Assembly: GCA_002747035.1 (NCBI GenBank)
Contig: PDRZ01000023.1
Span: forward strand, 1-64,000
Length of the DNA: 64,000 nt
From: Rhodobacterales bacterium
GTDB taxonomy: Bacteria > Pseudomonadota > Alphaproteobacteria > Rhodobacterales > Rhodobacteraceae
Direction: 5' to 3'
In this document: in pieces, positions 55,155-63,166 of the stretch
Numbering within the stretch: position 1 is the stretch's first letter
Layout: each line of letters opens with the position of its first letter
The notes under the pieces: model-generated
What the model saw: only the letters and a program-made list of their open reading frames with translations
Databases searched by the model: none
What the model was told of the DNA's origin: nothing
Program-made: the position numbers and the translations under genes

Positions 55155-55685
55155 TTACCCGTTCCGAAGACGATGAAACCACCCTTTCTTCTTGCCGTCA
55201 TGCCCGGCCTGGGCCGCCTCTGCCTCTGCCTCTGCCTCATCATCCGGGCCTTCCACCGCGTCCTGGAACCGGGTGAAAAACTGGTCCGTCATCTTCTTGG
55301 CAAACCCGTTGATGATGCGGCTGCCAAGCTGGGCCAGCTTGCCGCCCACCTTTGCCTCAACCTCGTAAGACAACGCCGTGCCGCCCTCGATATCGGCCAA
55401 CGCGACCCGCGCCCCCCCCTTGGCAAATCCGGCGGCACCCCCCTTGCCCTCTCCGGTCAGGGTCAGGCTCTCGCCCGCAACCATGTCCGACAGGATCACG
55501 CTGCCCTTGAACCGGGCCTTGACCGGGCCAACCTTCTGAACCACCAGCGCCTCGAACCCTTCTTCGGGGCTGCCGGTCATCTCCTGGCAACCGGGCACAC
55601 ATTCGGCCAGCACCTCGGCGGATAAAAGCGCCGCCCATACCTCGTCACGTGGTGCGGCAATCTCGCGGGTTTCCTTCATTTCCAT
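55155..55685 (-). CDS. CoxG-like SRPBCC family protein (carbon monoxide dehydrogenase subunit G)
   Basis: A 176-residue protein. The START/SRPBCC domain is in residues about 1-145: EIAAPRDEVWAALLSAEVLAECVPGCQEM is the typical opening, and GGKLAQLGSRIINGFAKKMTDQFFTRF the typical end. The tail is acidic, then basic. CoxG homologues assist recruitment or maturation of molybdenum hydroxylases. No coxSML genes are present here, so its partner is unknown. The start is MEMKETRE, with GGGAGAGG 7 bp upstream. Confidence 0.87.
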   Translation of the reverse strand: MEMKETREIAAPRDEVWAALLSAEVLAECVPGCQEMTGSPEEGFEALVVQKVGPVKARFKGSVILSDMVAGESLTLTGEGKGGAAGFAKGGARVALADIEGGTALSYEVEAKVGGKLAQLGSRIINGFAKKMTDQFFTRFQDAVEGPDDEAEAEAEAAQAGHDGKKKGWFHRLRNG

Positions 55686-55871
55686 GGCGCGCGCCTCTCC
55701 CTGTTTCTTCCCACTCAATTCCATCAACACCGAGCGGCCAAACACCCGCTCCCGATCTGGATACCGCGACACCCCCCATCACCCTAAGGCGTTTATGCGC
55801 CACAAGGAAAGACAAAAACCTGGGCCCCCTTTGACGCTCTCGCGCCACTTCCGCGATCCCGCGCGCACCAC

Positions 55872-55899
55872 AAAAAACCCCGCCAGAACGCTGGCGGGG
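55872..55899 (-). terminator. Intrinsic terminator of the acyl-CoA synthetase gene
   Basis: On the minus strand CCCCGCCAG pairs with CTGGCGGGG around a 4-nt loop and is followed by TTTTTT. It lies about 30 bp after the stop codon at 55929. Confidence 0.85.
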
Positions 55900-55928
55900 T
55901 CTTCACTACTCTACAGTTGGAGAGAGCC

Positions 55929-57812
55929 TTACTCCTCCGCCCACTCCCAAGGCCGGGTAAAGTTCCCCAGAATGCTGCCCACGGCGGCCTCGTCGCTGCC
56001 ATTGGGCGTGACCTGCGCCACCATCCCGCGTTTCTTGTCGTCCACCACGGCCACAACCCGCGCCGCAACCTCGCCCTTGGCCAGCGCCGCGTTGTAAATC
56101 CGCATAATCGCCGATTTGCGCAGGTCCGGCTTGAAAATCTTGCCCACCGCCGTTTTCGGAAGCTCGTCCAGGATCTCGACATGTTTCGGGATCGCCGCAC
56201 GTTCGTGGATGTGGACCTTGGCATGTTCGGCCAGCTCTTTCTCTGTCACCGTCGCGCCTTCGACCAGTTCGACATAGACACACGGCACCTCGCCCGCATG
56301 GGAATCAGGCTGCCCGATCGCCCCGGCAAAGGCCACGTCATGGTGGGCCAGCAACGCGTCCTCAATCTCGGCCGGGTCGATATTGTGCCCGCCGCGAATG
56401 ATAAGATCCTTGGCCCTGCCCGTGATCCAAAGATAGCCGTCCGCATCAATCCGCCCAAGGTCCCCGGTGCGCAGATACTCCCCGTGGTGATAAAGGTCAC
56501 GGTTCTTGGCGGCTTCGGTATAGGTGTTGGGAACGTTCACGCCCGGGTTGCTCACGCAAATCTCACCCACCTCATCGGTGGCACATTCCACCGGACCCTC
56601 GTCGCCATCGTGGAAAATCCGCACGTCGGTATAGGGCAGCGGCACGCCCACCGACCCCACTTTCTTTTCCCCGTCCACAGGGTTGCACGACACCAGAACA
56701 GTGGCTTCGGTCAACCCATACCCCTCAATGATCTGAATCCCCGTGGCGCTGGTAAACCGGTTGAACAATTCCAGCGGCATCGGCGCCGACCCCGAAAACG
56801 CGTTCTTTACCGTCGAGACATCCGCATCGACCGGTTTCTGCATCAACGCCGACACAGCGGTGGGCACAGTGATGATAAAGGTGGTCTTCCACCGCTCACA
56901 CAGCTTCCAGAAATTGTCGAACACCCCATCCCCGCGATACCCCTGCGGGGTCGGGAACACCACGTGGGCACCCGATTTGATCCCCGCGATCATGATCACG
57001 TGACAGGCAAACACGTGGAACATCGGCAGCGGACACATGATGCTGTCATCTTCGGTATAAAGCAGCGTGTCGCCGATCCATCCCTGATAGATGATGCCGG
57101 AATTCGTGTGCTGGGCCACCTTGGGCATCCCCGTGGTGCCACCGGTGTGGAAATAGGCCGCGACCCGGTCCACCCTGCGATCCTCAAACGACAGCGTCTT
57201 GGGATATTTCGCCATCGTCTTGTTGAAATCCTTGACGTCGGCATGGTGATTGCCCGGGTTCTTGGGACGGATCAACGGCACGATCCAGCTTTTGGGCGGG
57301 GTCAGATACCGGTTCAGATCAACCTCCAGAACCGTATGCACCGCCGGCGCGTGGCGCACGGCTTCGGCGGTTTTCTGGGCCACGTCGGTTTTCGGGAACG
57401 CCTTCAGCGTCACCACCACCTTGGCCTTGGTCTCGCGCAGGATCGCGCCGATCTGTTCAGGTTCCAAAAGCGGGTTGATCGGGTTCACGATCCCCGCAAC
57501 CATCCCCGCAATCGTCGCCACAACCGTTTCATTACAGTTGGGCATAACCAATGCGACCACATCGCCCTCACCCACCTTCAGATCACGGAACATGTTGGCC
57601 GCCTGGCACACCTTGTCGTGAAACTGGGTCCAGCTCAACGTCTCCGCCTTGTCGCCCGGACCAGACAGCAATTGATAGCTGACCGCCGAACTGCTCCCCA
57701 CCCGTTTCGCGGTTGCCGCCAGCATCTCATAGATGGTGGTGGGCAGCTCGCGCTCCTCATAGGGCATTTCATTGGTCAGATTGATACTGTCCTGTAATGT
57801 GGCAAATTGCAT
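55929..57812 (-). CDS. AMP-forming acyl-CoA synthetase
   Basis: A 627-residue member of the adenylate-forming superfamily. The P-loop-like motif HTGGTTGMPK, the A5-type EGYGLTEAT, the A7-type YLRTGDLG and the C-terminal PKTAVGKIFKPDLRK with its catalytic lysine are all present. The enzyme activates a carboxylic acid through an acyl-AMP to its CoA ester. The extended N-terminus (about 50 residues before the core) is shared with a group of alphaproteobacterial long- or branched-chain synthetases. The substrate is unknown. It is divergent from the nitrilase-family gene. Confidence 0.9.
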   Translation of the reverse strand: MQFATLQDSINLTNEMPYEERELPTTIYEMLAATAKRVGSSSAVSYQLLSGPGDKAETLSWTQFHDKVCQAANMFRDLKVGEGDVVALVMPNCNETVVATIAGMVAGIVNPINPLLEPEQIGAILRETKAKVVVTLKAFPKTDVAQKTAEAVRHAPAVHTVLEVDLNRYLTPPKSWIVPLIRPKNPGNHHADVKDFNKTMAKYPKTLSFEDRRVDRVAAYFHTGGTTGMPKVAQHTNSGIIYQGWIGDTLLYTEDDSIMCPLPMFHVFACHVIMIAGIKSGAHVVFPTPQGYRGDGVFDNFWKLCERWKTTFIITVPTAVSALMQKPVDADVSTVKNAFSGSAPMPLELFNRFTSATGIQIIEGYGLTEATVLVSCNPVDGEKKVGSVGVPLPYTDVRIFHDGDEGPVECATDEVGEICVSNPGVNVPNTYTEAAKNRDLYHHGEYLRTGDLGRIDADGYLWITGRAKDLIIRGGHNIDPAEIEDALLAHHDVAFAGAIGQPDSHAGEVPCVYVELVEGATVTEKELAEHAKVHIHERAAIPKHVEILDELPKTAVGKIFKPDLRKSAIMRIYNAALAKGEVAARVVAVVDDKKRGMVAQVTPNGSDEAAVGSILGNFTRPWEWAEE

Positions 57813-57989
57813 GTTTGGTTCTCCCCGTGCCCGGCGTCACACCCCGGATCTCATTCCTTGCGCGATATAGTGGGCACCTTTGCCGCGCGGCGCAAGGGCG
57901 CATGGCCCGGTTGGCGTGACGTTAACGGTCGCTCTTGCCTTGTGAGGACGTTACGTTAACACTTGGGATCAATCGAAACCGGCACATTT

Positions 57990-58013
57990 CCGGTGCCGGG
58001 TCCGGTGCCGGGT
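57990..58013. repeat. 12-bp tandem duplication
   Basis: CCGGTGCCGGGT occurs twice in direct succession, in the region upstream of the nitrilase-family gene. It immediately precedes the shared block at 58014-58049. Confidence 0.6.
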
Positions 58014-58049
58014 GTGTGCCGCTCCGGTGCGCAAAAATCACCCCCCCGA
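58014..58049 (+). promoter_or_regulatory. Shared upstream block, nitrilase-family gene copy
   Basis: GTGTGCCGCTCCGGTGCG followed by CAAAAATCACCCCCCCG, ending 53 bp before the gene at 58103. It matches the block at 25503-25540 before mtnP. GTTAAC sites lie at 57921, 57955 and 58081. Confidence 0.45.
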
Positions 58050-58102
58050 TATGGGGCCGATACGCGCAAGTCACGCGAAAGTTAACGCAAAAGGACCGCA
58101 GG

Positions 58103-58996
58103 ATGAAAATTGCAACCGCCGCCTATCCCCTTGAATGGTTTGATCGCTGGCCGGACTATTCCGCAAAGATTCATTCATGGGTGTCGAATGCAGTTGATCA
58201 AGGGGCCGAACTGCTGGTGTTTCCCGAATATGGCGCCATGGAACTGGCCGCCCTGTCGGGGGCGGCGATGGCGGCGAATGAACAGGGGTCCATCGACGCG
58301 GTAAACACCCACCTTGAGAGCGCAAACACCTTGTTTTCCGAGCTTTCGGTAAAGCATGGCGTCCATATCCTTGGCCCCTCGGCCCCGGTGCGCAGCGGCG
58401 ACATCACCGTCAATCGCGCGCATTTCCTGACCCCCACGGGCGGCATGGACCATCAGGACAAACAGATCATGACGCGGTTCGAACGCAGCCCCTGGGGCAT
58501 TGCCGGGGCAATCGACGGGGCCGGGCCGCTCAAACTCTTTGACACCTCCCTTGGCAAGATCGGCGTCCTGATCTGTTATGACAGCGAATTCCCTTTGCTG
58601 GGCAAGGCGTTAAGCGATGCAGGCGCGGACATCATCCTTGTCCCGTCCTGCACCGAAACAACCGAAGGCTATTGGCGTGTGCGCATCGGGGCCATGGCGC
58701 GGGCGCTGGAACAGCAATGCGTGACCGTGATGTCGTCGCTCACCGGTGCCGCGCCGGCCTTCTATGCGGTCGAACAGACCATCGGCGCAGGCGGCGTATT
58801 TTCCCCTATGGATCAAGGGTTTCCCCACGATGGGGTGATCGCGCTCGGGGGGCTCGGCACCCCGGGCTGGACCGTGGCCGACATCTCGCTTGACGCCATC
58901 GCCAATGTGCGCGCCGATGGCAATGTGCTGAACCGCGCCCATTGGGCCGAACAACCGCCTGCTGTTGCTGCAATTGCACAAACGCGACTGCGCTGA
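58103..58996 (+). CDS. Carbon-nitrogen hydrolase (nitrilase superfamily)
   Basis: A 297-residue amidase-type hydrolase. The Glu-Lys-Cys triad is visible: Glu in LLVFPEYGAMEL, Lys in HQDKQIMTRFE and Cys in IGVLICYDSEFPLLG. It hydrolyses an amide or nitrile bond, and the substrate is unknown. The start MKIATAAYPLEW has AAGGACCGCAGG upstream; an upstream in-frame extension is not family-like. Confidence 0.9.
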   Translation: MKIATAAYPLEWFDRWPDYSAKIHSWVSNAVDQGAELLVFPEYGAMELAALSGAAMAANEQGSIDAVNTHLESANTLFSELSVKHGVHILGPSAPVRSGDITVNRAHFLTPTGGMDHQDKQIMTRFERSPWGIAGAIDGAGPLKLFDTSLGKIGVLICYDSEFPLLGKALSDAGADIILVPSCTETTEGYWRVRIGAMARALEQQCVTVMSSLTGAAPAFYAVEQTIGAGGVFSPMDQGFPHDGVIALGGLGTPGWTVADISLDAIANVRADGNVLNRAHWAEQPPAVAAIAQTRLR

Positions 58997-59004
58997 CGAA
59001 TCCC

Positions 59005-59033
59005 CTTGAAAATCAGACGGAAAAAGCCCATCT
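59005..59033 (+). promoter_or_regulatory. Candidate RpoH-type promoter of infA
   Basis: CTTGAA (59005-59010), 17 bp, then CCATCT (59028-59033), 44 bp before the infA start. It has the same layout as the candidate promoter of rpoH (CTTGAA-N17-CTATCT). Confidence 0.4.
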
Positions 59034-59077
59034 AGGGCGCGCCCGTGACTGAGCGGGCGTGAAACCAAGGAGAGACC

Positions 59078-59296
59078 ATGGCCAAGGAAGAACTGCTCGA
59101 ATTCCCCGGTGTCGTGAAGGAACTCCTGCCGAATGCGACATTTCTGGTCGAGCTGGAAAACGGCCATAAGATCATCGCTCACACGGCAGGCAAGATGCGC
59201 AAAAACCGCATCCGCGTTCTGGCTGGCGACAAGGTGCAAGTCGAAATGACCCCCTATGATCTGACCAAAGGTCGGATCAACTATCGCTTCAAGTAA
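59078..59296 (+). CDS. infA: Translation initiation factor IF-1
   Basis: A 72-residue OB-fold protein that binds the 30S A site during initiation. The sequence [19 protein letters not shown] through GRINYRFK is typical of alphaproteobacterial IF-1. A CAAGGAGAG ribosome binding site precedes the ATG. It is followed 11 bp later by maf. Confidence 0.97.
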   Translation: MAKEELLEFPGVVKELLPNATFLVELENGHKIIAHTAGKMRKNRIRVLAGDKVQVEMTPYDLTKGRINYRFK

Positions 59297-59307
59297 TTGA
59301 AATCGCG

Positions 59308-59883
59308 ATGAAACTGATCCTGGGATCAGGAAGCCCGCGTCGGCGTGAATTGTTGGCGCAGATCGGGGTGGTGGCGGATGACATCCGCCCGCCCGACATT
59401 GACGAAGCCCCTTTGAAATCCGAACTGCCCCGCCCCTATTGCGCGCGTATGGCCCGGGAAAAGGTGGGCGCGGTTGTGGCCGATGCCGACGATATCGTGC
59501 TATGCGCCGATACCACCGTGGCGCTTGGTCGTCGCATTCTTGGCAAACCTGTTGATGCGGGCGAAGCGGCCCGGTTTCTGCTGGCCATGTCCGGGCGGCG
59601 GCACCGGGTGATCACGGCGGTGGCCGTGCGCCGGGGCGACCGCGTGTGGGAAAAGGACGTTGTCACCAGCGTCAAGATGAAAAACATATCAGATCAGGAA
59701 CTTAACGCCTATCTCGCCACCGGCGACTGGGACGGAAAGGCCGGTGGCTATGGGATTCAGGGGCCTGCGGGCGCGTTGATCCCGTGGATTTCCGGGTCTT
59801 TCACCGCCGTTGTGGGCCTGCCTTTGGTCGAAACCGCCGGGTTGCTACAGGCCGCCGGGTATCCGATGTGGAGCGTATCATGA
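59308..59883 (+). CDS. maf: Maf-family nucleoside triphosphate pyrophosphatase
   Basis: A 191-residue pyrophosphatase that hydrolyses non-canonical or modified nucleotides (dTTP/UTP or m7GTP subfamilies). The N-terminal [15 protein letters not shown] and the central [15 protein letters not shown] are family signatures, and [28 protein letters not shown] follows near the end. Its stop overlaps the next ATG (ATGA). Confidence 0.94.
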   Translation: MKLILGSGSPRRRELLAQIGVVADDIRPPDIDEAPLKSELPRPYCARMAREKVGAVVADADDIVLCADTTVALGRRILGKPVDAGEAARFLLAMSGRRHRVITAVAVRRGDRVWEKDVVTSVKMKNISDQELNAYLATGDWDGKAGGYGIQGPAGALIPWISGSFTAVVGLPLVETAGLLQAAGYPMWSVS

Positions 59884-60893
59884 AGGGTCGTCAGATCATT
59901 TTGGACCATCTTGGCGACCGCGAAGCGGCGGCGTTGATGGTGGATGGGCGGCTCGAGGATCTGTTGATCGACTCGGACCAGCCCCGGCCGGGCACGATCT
60001 ATCGTGCGGTGGCCTTGAAACCGGTTAAAGGTCAGGGCGGTATGTTCCTTGAAACCCCGGACGGAACCGCGTTTCTGCGTCAGGTACGAGGCATTTCGCC
60101 GGGCGAGCGGTTGTTGGTCCAGGTGACGGGCTATGCCGAACCGGGCAAGGCCATTCCGGTGACGCTGAAATGTTTATTCAAGAGCCGATTTGCAATCGTG
60201 ACCCCCGATTCGCCCGGTTTGAACATTTCCCGCCAGATTCGCGACGACGATCTGCGGGATTCGCTGCTTGCCATCGCCCATGACGTGATGGGCGGGGCGG
60301 ACATGGGGCTGATCCTGCGCTCGTCCTGTGCCACGGCGGATGAGGGCGAGATTGCCGAAGACATCCGCGCCATGGCGGATCTGGCCGCGGCGGTGATGGG
60401 CGACCGGAATGGGGCGGCCGAGGTGTTAACCGAAGGCGATGCGCCGCATCTTCTGGCTTGGCGCGAATGGAGCGCCCCGGCCGAGGTGATGACCGAAAAG
60501 CAAGGCTTTGAAAAAGCTGGCGTTATGGACGCTATTGAAGAACTGTTAACGCCCCGTGCGGCCCTGCCCGGCGGGGCGAGCCTGTTTATCGAACCCACCC
60601 GGGCGCTGGTGGCCGTGGACGTGAATACAGGTTCTGACGCGTCGCTTGCTGCGGGGCTGAAAGCCAACCTCGCCTGTGCGCGTGAACTGCCCCGTCAGCT
60701 TAGGCTGCGGGGGTTGGGCGGTCAGATCACGCTGGACCTTGCCCCCATGCCAAAGAAAGAGCGGCGCAGTTTCGAAACCGCCCTGCGTGCGGCCCTGAAA
60801 GCGGACGGAACCGACACGGTCATGGCGGGCTGGACGCCGCTGGGACATTACGAACTGCAACGCAAGCGCGAGAGGCTGCCGTTGAAACTCTGA
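59880..60893 (+). CDS. Ribonuclease E/G family protein, short form
   Basis: A 337-residue RNase E/G-type protein. An S1-like region lies at the N-terminus ([28 protein letters not shown]-like residues 36-62). The metal-binding core shows [12 protein letters not shown] and [15 protein letters not shown] near the end; the Asp pair that binds magnesium is in these two blocks. It lacks the zinc-link and C-terminal scaffold of RNase E. Its ATG overlaps the maf stop, giving an infA-maf-rng operon. yacG, which often follows, is absent. Confidence 0.88.
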   Translation: MKGRQIILDHLGDREAAALMVDGRLEDLLIDSDQPRPGTIYRAVALKPVKGQGGMFLETPDGTAFLRQVRGISPGERLLVQVTGYAEPGKAIPVTLKCLFKSRFAIVTPDSPGLNISRQIRDDDLRDSLLAIAHDVMGGADMGLILRSSCATADEGEIAEDIRAMADLAAAVMGDRNGAAEVLTEGDAPHLLAWREWSAPAEVMTEKQGFEKAGVMDAIEELLTPRAALPGGASLFIEPTRALVAVDVNTGSDASLAAGLKANLACARELPRQLRLRGLGGQITLDLAPMPKKERRSFETALRAALKADGTDTVMAGWTPLGHYELQRKRERLPLKL

Positions 60894-60955
60894 CAACGCG
60901 CGCTGAATACCCGGTCATCTCCGCGCTCCGCCCACCGGGGTGTGCCCACCGGGGC

Positions 60956-61384
60956 TTACCCTATCGAAACAAGCTCGATATCAAAGGTCAGATCCTTGCC
61001 CGCCAACGGGTGATTGGCATCCAGAACCACCTCGGCGTCACGCACTTCGGTAATGGTCAGAACCATGGTCTGGCCCTGCTCATTGCGCGCCTGTACCTGC
61101 ACCCCGATTTCCAATGGCATATCCGCGGGCAGTTCGCTTTTGGGAACGGCCTGCCGCGCTTCTTCATGGACAGGGCCATAGGCTTCGTCTGGCGGGATTT
61201 CCACGACTTTCTTGTCGCCCACGGCCATGCCCGGCAGCGCCTTGTCGAGCCCGGGAATGATCATCCCGCTGCCGACTTCGAATTCCAGCGGCTCGCGACC
61301 GGCGCTGCTGTCGAAGGTGCTGCCGTCCGACAGGGTTCCGGTATAGTGAATGCTGACTTTGTCGCCGCTCTTGACCTGGCTCAT
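60956..61384 (-). CDS. FKBP-type peptidyl-prolyl cis-trans isomerase, SlyD-like
   Basis: A 142-residue protein. The FKBP half is residues 1-70 (GDKVSIHYTGTLSDGSTFDSS) with an insert-in-flap domain (about 70-120), and the ending VLDANHPLAGKDLTFDIELVSIG is typical of SlyD-like proteins. It lacks the His-rich metal-binding tail of E. coli SlyD. It catalyses proline isomerisation and acts as a folding helper. Convergent with the RNase gene. Confidence 0.93.
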   Translation of the reverse strand: MSQVKSGDKVSIHYTGTLSDGSTFDSSAGREPLEFEVGSGMIIPGLDKALPGMAVGDKKVVEIPPDEAYGPVHEEARQAVPKSELPADMPLEIGVQVQARNEQGQTMVLTITEVRDAEVVLDANHPLAGKDLTFDIELVSIG

Positions 61385-61445
61385 GGTATCTCCTGCCCGT
61401 TGATCGGGCGCGGCCTATCCGCCCCCTTCGAAAGCCGGGACCCTA

Positions 61446-61556
61446 AAGCGTTTCCAGTTCCTGTTGAATCACAGCAAGAACTGGAAACGCCCACATCCCT
61501 GCTGTGTTGCGCAGCGTTTCCACATCACGCTGGGTCAACGTCATGCGGAAACGGAT
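61446..61556 (+). mobile_element. 111-bp hairpin element, family 2, copy E, with TA duplication
   Basis: Exactly 111 bp, from AAGCGTTTCCAG to GGAAACGGAT, with TA on both sides (61444-61445 and 61557-61558). The terminal hairpin pairs GCGTTTCCAGTTC with GAACTGGAAACGC; a second hairpin pairs CGTTTCCACATCACG with CGTCATGCGGAAACG (13 of 15). It lies between the divergent FKBP and HAD genes. Confidence 0.85.
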
Positions 61557-61650
61557 TAGCAGGTGGCGGAGATGAATGCAAACACGCCCCGCTTTGGGCT
61601 TTTCTCCATGCCCGCCCCGTGCCAACGTGGCGCGGATGAGGAGACGCGCC

Positions 61651-62343
61651 ATGACCATCACCACTGCTGTTTTCGACGCCTATGGCACGCTGTTTGACGT
61701 CACCGCCGCCGCGCGCGAAGCGGCGGGCGATCCCGGTTTTGCTGAAGCTGAACTTGCCGACACGTGGCTCAAGCTGGCGACGGACTGGCGCGCCAAACAG
61801 CTGGAATACACCTGGTTGCGCGCCGTCACAGGCGATCACACCGATTTCTGGACCGTCACCCAAAACGCTCTGGACTGGGCATTGGAGGCGTCGGCGCTTG
61901 ACGGCAACCCGGCCTTGCGCGACCGCTTGCTCCAGCTTTATTGGGCGCTTTCGGCCTTTGACGAAGTCCCGGCCATGCTCTTTGCCCTGAAATCCATGGG
62001 GCTGAACACCGCGATCCTGTCCAATGGCTCTCCGGATATGCTGTCGGGCGCTGTGACCTCTGCCGGGATCGGTGATGTGCTGGACGATGTGCTCTCGGTC
62101 GAATCCGTGGGTGTCTTCAAACCGGATGCCCGGGTCTATGACCTTGTCGGGCAACGGTTTGGCTGTGCGCCTCCCGAAATTCTGTTCGTCTCCTCCAACG
62201 GCTGGGACGCGGGCTGTGCGGCGGCCTACGGGTTCCGCACGGTCTGGGTTAACCGCACGGGTCTGCCCATGGATCGACTGCACGGCACCCCGGATACCGT
62301 CTTGTCCGACCTCACCTCTGTCCCCGCACTTTGCCACGAGTGA
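61651..62343 (+). CDS. Haloacid dehalogenase, type II
   Basis: A 230-residue HAD-superfamily hydrolase. The nucleophile Asp is in VFDAYGTLFDV, the Ser motif in AILSNGSPDML, the Lys in VGVFKPDARVY and the acidic pair region in FVSSNGWDAGCAAAYGF. The layout matches L-2-haloacid dehalogenases, which convert 2-haloacids to D-2-hydroxyacids. The start MTITTAVFDAYG has GAGGAGA upstream. It heads a run of three tightly packed genes. Confidence 0.93.
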   Translation: MTITTAVFDAYGTLFDVTAAAREAAGDPGFAEAELADTWLKLATDWRAKQLEYTWLRAVTGDHTDFWTVTQNALDWALEASALDGNPALRDRLLQLYWALSAFDEVPAMLFALKSMGLNTAILSNGSPDMLSGAVTSAGIGDVLDDVLSVESVGVFKPDARVYDLVGQRFGCAPPEILFVSSNGWDAGCAAAYGFRTVWVNRTGLPMDRLHGTPDTVLSDLTSVPALCHE

Positions 62344-62347
62344 TTTC

Positions 62348-63166
62348 ATGCCCACATTCACCACCTCCGACAACATCACCTTGCATTACACCGACGAAGG
62401 GGCGGGCCTCCCCCTGCTCTGTCTTGCCGGTTTGACCCGGGACGGGCGCGATTTTGATTTCGTCGCTCCGCATTTGACAGGCATCCGCCTGATCCGGCTT
62501 GACTACCGGGGGCGCGGGCAATCCCAATGGGCTGACTGGTCCACCTATACACTGCCCGTTGAAACCCGGGACGTGATTGAATTGCTTGATCATCTCGGTC
62601 TGGACAAGGTCGCGATCCTTGGCACGTCTCGCGGCGGGCTGATCGCCATGGGGCTGGCTGCGGCAATCCATGATCGCCTGCTGGGCGTCGCGCTCAACGA
62701 TGTGGGACCTGAAATCGCCCCCGAAGGGTTGGAAGGGATCTATACCTATATCGGCCGCAACCCCTCTTACAAAACGCTAGAGGCTCTGCTGGAGGTCTGG
62801 CCCGACGCCATATCGGGCTTTGCCAATGTCCCAACCAGCCGTTATCGCGCTGAAATTTCCCGGCTTTACAACGAAACCGACGCAGGGCTGGAGATCACAT
62901 ACGATCCGGCCTTGCGCGATGCGGTGCTGGCCACGCGGGATCAACCATTGCCCGATCTCTGGCCCTTTTTTGACGCGCTGGCCGGGTTGCCGCTGGCCGT
63001 CATCCGGGGGGAAAACTCCAATCTCCTGCTGCAATCGACCTTCCAGGAAATGCAGCGCCGCCGCCCCGACATGATTGCCGCAACCGTACCGGACCGGGGC
63101 CACATTCCCTATCTGGATGAACCCGAATCCCTTACCGCCCTTCACGCATGGATCAATAACCTATGA
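62348..63166 (+). CDS. Alpha/beta hydrolase
   Basis: A 272-residue alpha/beta-fold hydrolase. The nucleophile Ser is in GTSRGG, the oxyanion region precedes it at LCLAGLTRDGRDF, and the late GHIPYLDEPES carries the catalytic His. Substrate unknown. It starts 4 bp after the HAD stop, and its stop overlaps the next ATG (ATGA), so all three genes are coupled. Confidence 0.9.
   Translation: MPTFTTSDNITLHYTDEGAGLPLLCLAGLTRDGRDFDFVAPHLTGIRLIRLDYRGRGQSQWADWSTYTLPVETRDVIELLDHLGLDKVAILGTSRGGLIAMGLAAAIHDRLLGVALNDVGPEIAPEGLEGIYTYIGRNPSYKTLEALLEVWPDAISGFANVPTSRYRAEISRLYNETDAGLEITYDPALRDAVLATRDQPLPDLWPFFDALAGLPLAVIRGENSNLLLQSTFQEMQRRRPDMIAATVPDRGHIPYLDEPESLTALHAWINNL

Noticed and set aside
55917-57797. 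A 626-codon frame opposite the acyl-CoA synthetase gene
   Set aside because: Arg/His-rich shadow with no recognisable motif; the sense strand has all adenylate-forming motifs.
60928-60954. Two copies of GCCCACCGGGG between the RNase and FKBP genes
   Set aside because: Short GC-rich duplication with no hairpin plus T-run and no other copies; possible but unsupported as a terminator.
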